From the NCBI GenBank assembly GCA_035573655.1, contig DATMAC010000224.1, forward strand, positions 1 to 5,919: DNA of 5,919 nt. The letters run 5' to 3'. The stretch is from Thermoflexus sp035573655. Its GTDB lineage: Bacteria; Chloroflexota; Anaerolineae; Thermoflexales; Thermoflexaceae. The number at the start of each line of letters is the position of its first letter. Positions within the stretch are counted from its first letter, which is position 1. Below, piece by piece: positions 1-5,919 of the stretch. The translations under genes were made by a program, and so were the position numbers. The notes under the pieces were generated by a model. The model was not told where the DNA came from. It did not search any database and was given only the letters and a program-made list of their open reading frames with translations.

Positions 1-5
1 CTCTA

Positions 6-56
6 GGCTGCGAGCGCCTCCCCGTTTGAGCGGGGGGTGGGGAGGTGCTCGCAGCC
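6..56. terminator. Strong 18-bp stem-loop downstream of cas6, candidate terminator or repeat hairpin
   Basis: Arms 6-23 (GGCTGCGAGCGCCTCCCC) and 39-56 (GGGGAGGTGCTCGCAGCC) pair over 18 positions. The only irregular pair is G16 with T46, a G-U wobble if the plus strand is transcribed and an A-C mismatch if the minus strand is. The 15-nt loop (24-38) is itself G-rich and offers alternative pairing with the CCCC of the left arm. It starts 57 nt after the cas6 stop codon. No U-tract follows on either strand, so this is not a textbook intrinsic terminator. It could end or stabilise the cas6 transcript, serve a convergent gene outside the window, or be a dispersed palindromic repeat. The pairing is seen directly; the role is inferred. 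Confidence 0.5.
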
Positions 57-113
57 GGCCGCCGCGCCCGCCTGATCGATCCGCCCCCACACCTCGATGC
101 GGCGCCCCAGGGC

Positions 114-965
114 TCATCGGGGCCCTGCCGAGAGGCTGGGCGCGTCCCCTCTCCGCCGCGCCTGCCCCATCCCCGTCGTCGTCTGATACCCCACCCCCGC
201 ATAGAAGGCGTAATCGGTCAGCGCGTGCACCATCGCCAGCCAGTAGGGGTCGGCCCGCAGGACCACGTAGCGACAACGGCCGACGAAGCCAATTTGCAGG
301 CCCTCCCCTTTCCCCGGCACCGCCTCGGTCGAAAGATGATACCGGCTGATGGCCATGCACTCCTGGGCGAACCGCCGCACCTCCGACGGGATCGCCACCG
401 GGGAGAAGTCGTTCCACTTCTCCACCAGACCCCCGTAGACCAAATCCGGCAGCGGCACCGGCACGTTCCGTCCCCCGGAATGAAACGTTGTGGGCGAGAG
501 GAACTCCAGCTCCAGTTGGCGCGGCAACGCGGAGTCCGCCGACAGGAAGCGCCGCAGGAGCGCCCCATACGTCGTCTGCCCGGCCAGGGGATGGACCGCG
601 GGGTCCAACGTCGCGCCCCGGACGACCAACCGGACCCCCTCGATCTCGACGAAGGGAGGGGGCGATTCGGCCCAGCGGATTAGGTGCGCCGAGACCTCCT
701 CCGTCAGCCCTGTGTAGCGCAGGAAGAGGGGGCGCTGAGGAAGGACGCGGGCTCTCGGTTCCCCCGCTACCCGCTCCACGCGAACCCCCAATAGGGAGGA
801 ACATGTGAAGGGGCGGCGCTCGCCCGGCGCGTGCAACCGCTCGGCCAGGGCGGGATCCCGTTGGGCGATCCCCTTCAGGAACAGCGCGTGGCTCGCCCGC
901 CCCAAATGAGGCGGCAAGACCGCCTCCGCTTCCGCCTCAAGAGTCAAGACCAGGCTGGTCAGCAT
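114..965 (-). CDS. cas6: CRISPR-associated endoribonuclease Cas6
   Basis: This 283-residue protein should cut precursor CRISPR RNA within each repeat to release guide RNAs for a type I or type III effector. The N-terminal half (about 1-125) begins MLTSLVLTLEAEA, as expected for the first beta strand of the Cas6 RRM-like fold. The segment RLHAPGERRPFT (43-54) aligns by eye with the catalytic-histidine region of Pyrococcus furiosus Cas6, making His45 the likely general base, with Arg51 near the family's lysine. His26 in SHALFL is a second conserved-looking histidine. The position of the P. furiosus catalytic tyrosine appears to be Leu30. The second half has the PF10040-type pattern SPTTFHSGGRNVPVP (157-171) and ends with the diagnostic glycine-rich loop GVGYQTTTGMGQAR (257-270). 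The ATG at 965 is chosen because the frame upstream runs through the intergenic hairpins and has no Cas6-like sequence. No convincing Shine-Dalgarno site precedes it, so translation may be weak or leaderless. Its partners must lie beyond position 1 or elsewhere; the upstream neighbour is alaS. Subtype cannot be assigned. Confidence 0.92.
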   Translation of the reverse strand: MLTSLVLTLEAEAEAVLPPHLGRASHALFLKGIAQRDPALAERLHAPGERRPFTCSSLLGVRVERVAGEPRARVLPQRPLFLRYTGLTEEVSAHLIRWAESPPPFVEIEGVRLVVRGATLDPAVHPLAGQTTYGALLRRFLSADSALPRQLELEFLSPTTFHSGGRNVPVPLPDLVYGGLVEKWNDFSPVAIPSEVRRFAQECMAISRYHLSTEAVPGKGEGLQIGFVGRCRYVVLRADPYWLAMVHALTDYAFYAGVGYQTTTGMGQARRRGDAPSLSAGPR

Positions 966-1033
966 ACGTGGAATATGCGCTGTAGGAATTACGCAGCTCG
1001 GACCCGCGAGAAGCGGTGGAAGCGCTCCGCCCG

Positions 1034-1113
1034 TTATCCCCTTCCCACGACCCTTGGGGCCGTGGGAAGGGGATAAAATTCTGGGGGCGGAACGGCGCGC
1101 CGCTCCGCCCCCA
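1034..1113 (-). repeat. Double-hairpin element, copy 1 (between alaS and cas6)
   Basis: Two long hairpins sit side by side. The first in minus-strand order has arms 1098-1113 and 1082-1097, pairing over 16 positions with one irregular pair (A1092/C1103) and essentially no loop on DNA. The second has arms 1061-1076 and 1034-1049, a perfect 16-bp inverted repeat closed by an inner CCC/GGG stem with a 3-nt loop; its single irregular pair is A1050/C1060. Both A-C mismatches become G-U wobbles in minus-strand RNA, the direction of alaS and cas6. Five A/T-rich bases separate the hairpins. The module recurs in opposite orientation at 4236-4326. It could act as a transcript end or 3' stabiliser for alaS, or be a non-autonomous mobile palindromic element. 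The structure is seen; the function is inferred. Confidence 0.8.
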
Positions 1114-1165
1114 AAGCCCCTCGAAGACAATGGACTGCGTAACGCTGAATCCGCTCCGTTGCGAA

Positions 1166-1190
1166 GGGTGGACCGCCTACGCGGCCACCC
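1166..1190 (-). terminator. Candidate alaS terminator stem-loop
   Basis: Arms 1181-1190 and 1166-1176 form a GC-rich stem of ten pairs with a one-base bulge at A1172 (T in the transcript) and a 4-nt loop (1177-1180). It starts 20 nt after the alaS stop codon on the transcribed strand. Only two T residues follow, so intrinsic termination would be weak, although lineages with GC-rich genomes often lack long U-tracts. It may work together with the double hairpin just downstream. Confidence 0.4.
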
Positions 1191-1210
1191 TCACGGAAAT
1201 CCCACACCCC

Positions 1211-3964
<2,754 letters not shown>

Positions 3965-4053
3965 AGCCTTCCTATCTCCCCAAGTGGAAGTTCATTTGGT
4001 GAGGCGGGACGTCCCCGTCCCTCTCTTCAACCGGTTGTGCCGTATCTCTAAAT

Positions 4054-4083
4054 TTTATAGCATTCGATCCGATTCGATGTAAA
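4054..4083 (-). promoter_or_regulatory. Predicted sigma-70-type promoter of alaS
   Basis: On the minus strand TTTACA (4078-4083, five of six to TTGACA) is followed after 18 nt by TATAAA (4054-4059, five of six to TATAAT), in an unusually AT-rich stretch of a GC-rich window. Transcription would start near 4046-4048, giving a leader of about 83 nt before the alaS ATG. The leader contains a small stem-loop (GGGACG/CGTCCC at 4006-4011 and 4016-4021) and the palindrome AACCGGTT (4029-4036). No T-box specifier or antiterminator sequence is recognisable. This is a pattern match only. Confidence 0.5.
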
Positions 4084-4139
4084 AACAAACGAGCGCAAGG
4101 CACGCCCCGCCGAAGCGCGGCTCGCCGTCGGGCCCATGA

Positions 4140-4412
4140 GCCTTTCCAGTCATCCGACGCTCTGAGGAGACCGAAGGGCCAGGAAGGATGTTCGCAAAAG
4201 TAAACGGGCGTCCAAGCGCCCGCCTACGATGGGGGTTTGGGGGCGAGGTGGGCGCCGAAGGCGCCCACCTCGCCCCCAAAATATGTTTTCTCCCCCTCCC
4301 CACGGCCCTTCGGGCCGTGGGGAGGGAGGATCCAGGGGGTGGGGCCATCTACTTCCCCACGGTATCAGCGTGGAATGTCCGAACGAATTGGTTAAATTTC
4401 ATCAGTGCCCGT
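4140..4412 (+). repeat. Diverged ~180-bp repeat, unit 1 (interrupted)
   Basis: The unit begins with about 50 bp (4140-4189) resembling those of units 2 and 3, including ACCGAAGGGCC near 4170-4180, which is also in unit 3 at 4654-4664. Then come GTTCGCAAAAG (4190-4200) and a small palindrome GGGCG/CGCCC (4206-4210, 4217-4221) followed by CCTACGA, matching the left half of the unit 2 palindrome. The right half is missing here; instead the double hairpin (4236-4326) follows. A short piece resembling the end of the right half, TCAGTGCCCGT (4402-4412), appears afterwards. The GTTC landmark lies 303 bp from that of unit 2, against 182 bp between units 2 and 3, so about 121 bp extra is consistent with insertion. 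Alignment was done by eye, and the 3' fragment is the weakest part. Confidence 0.55.
4236..4326 (+). repeat. Double-hairpin element, copy 2 (near-perfect), nested in repeat unit 1
   Basis: The first hairpin is a perfect 21-bp inverted repeat (arms 4236-4256 and 4260-4280) with a 3-nt GAA loop; the arms start TTTGGGGGCG. An A/T-rich spacer with ATATGTTTT follows. The second hairpin is a perfect 15-bp inverted repeat (arms 4294-4308 and 4312-4326, CCCTCCCCACGGCCC) with a TTC loop. The order, the G-run and C-run arm ends and the spacer match copy 1 read on its minus strand, but the inner arm bases differ while pairing is fully kept. It lies in the gap upstream of alaS and encodes no credible protein. 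Confidence 0.85.
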
Positions 4413-4442
4413 TCGATCCGCTGACCAGATCGCGTGCGGAGG

Positions 4443-4573
4443 GCCCTCTTCACGATCAAACACCAATGAGTGACCGAGAAGCTGTAGCTCGTGTTCACAA
4501 AAAGGAAACGGGCGCTAAAGCGCCCTACTACGAACAAAAAACCTCGTTCGTAGTAGGGCACTTCAGTGCCCGT
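4443..4573 (+). repeat. Repeat unit 2 with an intact nested palindrome
   Basis: The leading part (4443-4492) resembles units 1 and 3, with ATCA..AC.CCAA and ACCGA in register. GTTCACAAAAAGGAAACGGG (4493-4512) nearly matches unit 3. The core is an imperfect 28-bp inverted repeat (4508-4535 with 4546-4573, 25 of 28 positions matching) around a 10-nt A-rich loop. Each arm contains its own small hairpin: GGGCGC-TAAA-GCGCCC (4510-4525) and GGGCAC-TTCA-GTGCCC (4556-4571). Such a sequence can fold as one long hairpin or as a two-leafed cruciform. It resembles the short GTAGGGC-type palindromic repeats scattered in some Chloroflexota genomes, from general recollection. No transposase or coding capacity is evident. 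Confidence 0.75.
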
Positions 4574-4623
4574 CCCATGCGTCAGATAGAAAACAAGCCT
4601 CCGCCCCCAGATGATGCACGAAA

Positions 4624-4746
4624 GCCCTTCCCCGCTATCAGACGCCAAGGAAAACCGAAGGGCCGGGACCCAATGTTCACAAAAAGAAAACGGGCACTCA
4701 AGTGTTTTGCTACAAGCAAAGCTGGTTCATCGTAGGGCACTTCAAG
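4624..4746 (+). repeat. Repeat unit 3, degenerate and truncated
   Basis: The leading part GCCCTTCCCCGCTATCAGAC (4624-4643) and ACCGAAGGGCC (4654-4664) match unit 1 and, more weakly, unit 2. GTTCACAAAAAGAAAACGGG starts at 4675, 182 bp after the same landmark in unit 2. The palindrome has decayed: GGGCACT-CA-AGTG (from 4692) replaces the left mini-hairpin, and the right half stops after GTAGGGCACTTCAAG (about 4732-4746), where a degenerate double-hairpin copy begins. It lies about 70 bp downstream of the permease stop codon on the transcribed strand. Confidence 0.6.
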
Positions 4747-4799
4747 TTTAGGAGCGAGCTTGGCGCTTTGACGCCCGGCTCGCCCCTAAACGATCCCCC
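4747..4799. repeat. Degenerate third double-hairpin copy next to the permease 3' end; candidate terminator
   Basis: Arms 4747-4765 and 4772-4790 are 19 nt long, with a 6-nt loop and three non-Watson-Crick positions (A4753/C4784, T4760/G4777, T4761/C4776). The outer arm TTTAGG.GCGAG resembles TTTGGGGGCGAG of copy 2. The hairpin is followed by CGATCCCCCTCCCTACCCC (4791-4809), like the left arm of the second hairpin of copy 2, but the matching right arm is missing. On the minus strand it begins 25 nt after the permease stop codon, so it could end or protect that transcript. It has no U-tract. Confidence 0.55.
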
Positions 4800-4815
4800 T
4801 CCCTACCCCGAACGC

Positions 4816-5757
4816 TCACACGCGTTTTTCGTAGCCGCGGTGGCTCAAGCGGGGATCCAAGGCATCCCGCAGGCCGTCCCCCAGGAGGTTGAAGGACAAC
4901 ACCGTGAGCATGATGGCCAGGCCGGGGAAGAACACCAGATGCGGCGCGTTGAAGACGCTGTTTCGCTCCTCCCCGAGCATCAGCCCCCATTCCGGCTTCG
5001 GCACCTCCGCCCCCAGCCCCAGGAAGGAGAGCGCCGCTGCGTCGAGGATCGCGGTGGCGATCCCCAGGGTGCCCTGGACGATCAAGGGGGTCAGGGCGTT
5101 GGGGAGGATGTGGACGAAGAGGACCCGGATCGGGGAGGCGCCCACCGCGCGGGCCGCCATCACGTAATCCAGCTCCTTGACCGCCAGCACGCTCGCCCGG
5201 AGGATCCGGGCATAAACGGGGATGGAGACGAAACCGATGGCCAGCAGCGCGTTGATGAGCCCCGGCCCCAACACGCTGACGATGGCGATCGCCAACAACA
5301 GGCTGGGGAAGGCCAGGATCACATCCATCACCCGCATGATCGCATTGTCCAACCACCCTCCCGCGTACCCCGCGATCGCCCCCAGCAGCCCTCCCACGAT
5401 GATCGCGAAGGTGATGGTGGCGAAACCGATCTGCAACGACAGCCGGGAGCCGTAGATCACCCGGGAGAACAGATCCCGGTTGTTGCCGTCGATCCCGAAG
5501 AGATGCTGCGGCTGATCCGGCGGGCAACCCAACAAATGGATGCAAGGCGGGGCCCGACGCTGCACGTTCGGCAAGGGCTTGATCGGGTCGTAAGGCGCGA
5601 TGACATCCGCGAAGATCGCCGCGAAGACCATCAGGCCCAGCAGGAAAAGGCCCACCTGCGCGGACCGATGGCGGATCAGGCGGCGCAGCGCTTCGATCGT
5701 CGGCGAACGCCGGGGTGTGACCAGCTCTCGGGTCAAGGGCGGCGCAATCGCACTCAT
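4816..5757 (-). CDS. ABC transporter permease, DppC/OppC family (peptide/nickel-type import)
   Basis: This 313-residue inner-membrane subunit should pair with a DppB/OppB-like permease, two ATPases and a substrate-binding lipoprotein to import oligopeptides or a similar solute. It has an OppC-type N-terminal tail, a first membrane segment (about 34-56), and a loop whose HLFGIDGNNRDLFSRVIYGS (85-104) matches the family's 'fGTD..GRDvlSRviyG' signature. Further membrane segments lie near 107-130, 143-165, 168-190, 228-247 and 273-293. The EAA loop that contacts the ATPase is MAARAVGAS...HILPN (200-220), with Gly206 and Pro219 in place. The loop also holds Cys72 and Cys78. The ATG at 5757 is chosen because GAGGGA (5767-5772) precedes it by 9 nt; the same frame runs upstream to 5886 but through intergenic repeats. 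The transport partners are presumably upstream beyond 5919, although 162 bp of repeat-rich sequence precede this gene. Substrate cannot be deduced from the permease alone. Confidence 0.95.
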   Translation of the reverse strand: MSAIAPPLTRELVTPRRSPTIEALRRLIRHRSAQVGLFLLGLMVFAAIFADVIAPYDPIKPLPNVQRRAPPCIHLLGCPPDQPQHLFGIDGNNRDLFSRVIYGSRLSLQIGFATITFAIIVGGLLGAIAGYAGGWLDNAIMRVMDVILAFPSLLLAIAIVSVLGPGLINALLAIGFVSIPVYARILRASVLAVKELDYVMAARAVGASPIRVLFVHILPNALTPLIVQGTLGIATAILDAAALSFLGLGAEVPKPEWGLMLGEERNSVFNAPHLVFFPGLAIMLTVLSFNLLGDGLRDALDPRLSHRGYEKRV

Positions 5758-5787
5758 CGTCGCTGATCCCTCAAAAAACCGAATATC

Positions 5788-5899
5788 GTAGGGATAGGCC
5801 TTGTGCCTGCCCCCAGGGCACCCACGAGGAGTGCCCCTACCAAAGGCGGATGCCCGTTGGAGGAGCAGGCCTTGTGCCTGCCCCACAGGGGCGCCCCTG
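5788..5899. repeat. Cluster of short palindromes and an 18-bp direct repeat upstream of the permease
   Basis: AGGCCTTGTGCCTGCCCC occurs twice (5796-5813 and 5867-5884), 71 bp apart, each with an AGGC-CTTGT-GCCT mini-hairpin; the second is extended to six pairs (5865-5870 with 5876-5881). GTAGGG (5788-5793) pairs with CCCTAC (5835-5840), enclosing the first mini-hairpin and a GGGCAC/GTGCCC stem (5816-5821, 5831-5836), so the block can fold as a closed two-leafed structure. CAGGGGCGCCCCTG (5886-5899) is a perfect 14-bp palindrome. This is the same general style as the repeats at 4508-4573, but with different sequences. No promoter could be identified for the permease, which may be transcribed from upstream. 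Confidence 0.65.
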
Positions 5900-5919
5900 C
5901 GCCCAGCGCTTCGCCCCTG

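Noticed and set aside
966..1130. 55-codon N-terminal extension of cas6
   Set aside because: It is encoded by the double hairpin and flanking intergenic DNA; the Cas6 fold begins at the ATG at 965.
3965..4053. T-box or other riboswitch in the alaS leader
   Set aside because: The leader is only about 83 nt and lacks the T-box sequence and antiterminator; only a 6-bp stem-loop is visible.
4055..4735. Several short open frames in the alaS-permease gap
   Set aside because: They overlap palindromes and repeats, have biased or low-complexity translations and lack ribosome binding sites.
4140..4746. CRISPR array
   Set aside because: The repeats are long, diverged, unevenly spaced and palindromic inside; there are no short identical repeats with uniform unique spacers, despite the nearby cas6.
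4705..5766. Long plus-strand frame antisense to the permease
   Set aside because: Its composition is charged and low in recognisable motifs; the minus-strand frame has membrane segments and the EAA loop.
5758..5886. 43-codon N-terminal extension of the permease
   Set aside because: It runs through the palindromic repeats, and a good ribosome binding site precedes the ATG at 5757.

Overview
The window is GC-rich bacterial DNA with three protein genes, all on the minus strand. In transcription order (high to low coordinates) they are an OppC/DppC-type ABC transporter permease (5757 to 4816), alanyl-tRNA synthetase alaS (3964 to 1211) and a CRISPR repeat-processing endoribonuclease cas6 (965 to 114). 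The GC-rich code, the style of the AlaRS and permease proteins, a Cas6 of the I-B/III-like type and the many GTAGGGC-type palindromic intergenic repeats suggest a thermophilic member of the Chloroflexota (Anaerolineae/Thermoflexus-like). That assignment is an inference from memory of such proteins; no search was run.

Layout. Positions 1-113 hold the 3' flank of cas6 with a strong 18-bp stem-loop. cas6 is complete, but no other cas gene and no CRISPR array lies in the window. The 245-bp gap between alaS and cas6 has a small GC stem-loop just after the alaS stop, then a striking pair of adjacent long hairpins. alaS is complete (917 aa), with all expected catalytic, editing and C-Ala motifs, a good ribosome binding site and a plausible sigma-70-type promoter about 90-120 bp upstream.

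The 851-bp gap between alaS and the permease gene has no credible gene but is densely structured. It contains three diverged copies of a repeat unit of roughly 180 bp whose core is a palindrome built from two smaller palindromes. A second, nearly perfect copy of the double-hairpin element is nested in the first unit, and a degenerate third copy abuts the last unit. The 162 bp upstream of the permease start carry another set of short palindromes and an 18-bp direct repeat.

The three genes have unrelated roles: oligopeptide/nickel-type import, translation, and CRISPR RNA maturation. The separations of 245 and 851 bp, filled with hairpins, suggest separate transcription units that merely share a strand. 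The most interesting content is the intergenic repeat architecture: a two-hairpin module whose arm sequences differ between copies while pairing is kept, and a nested palindrome with paired changes that preserve its small stems.
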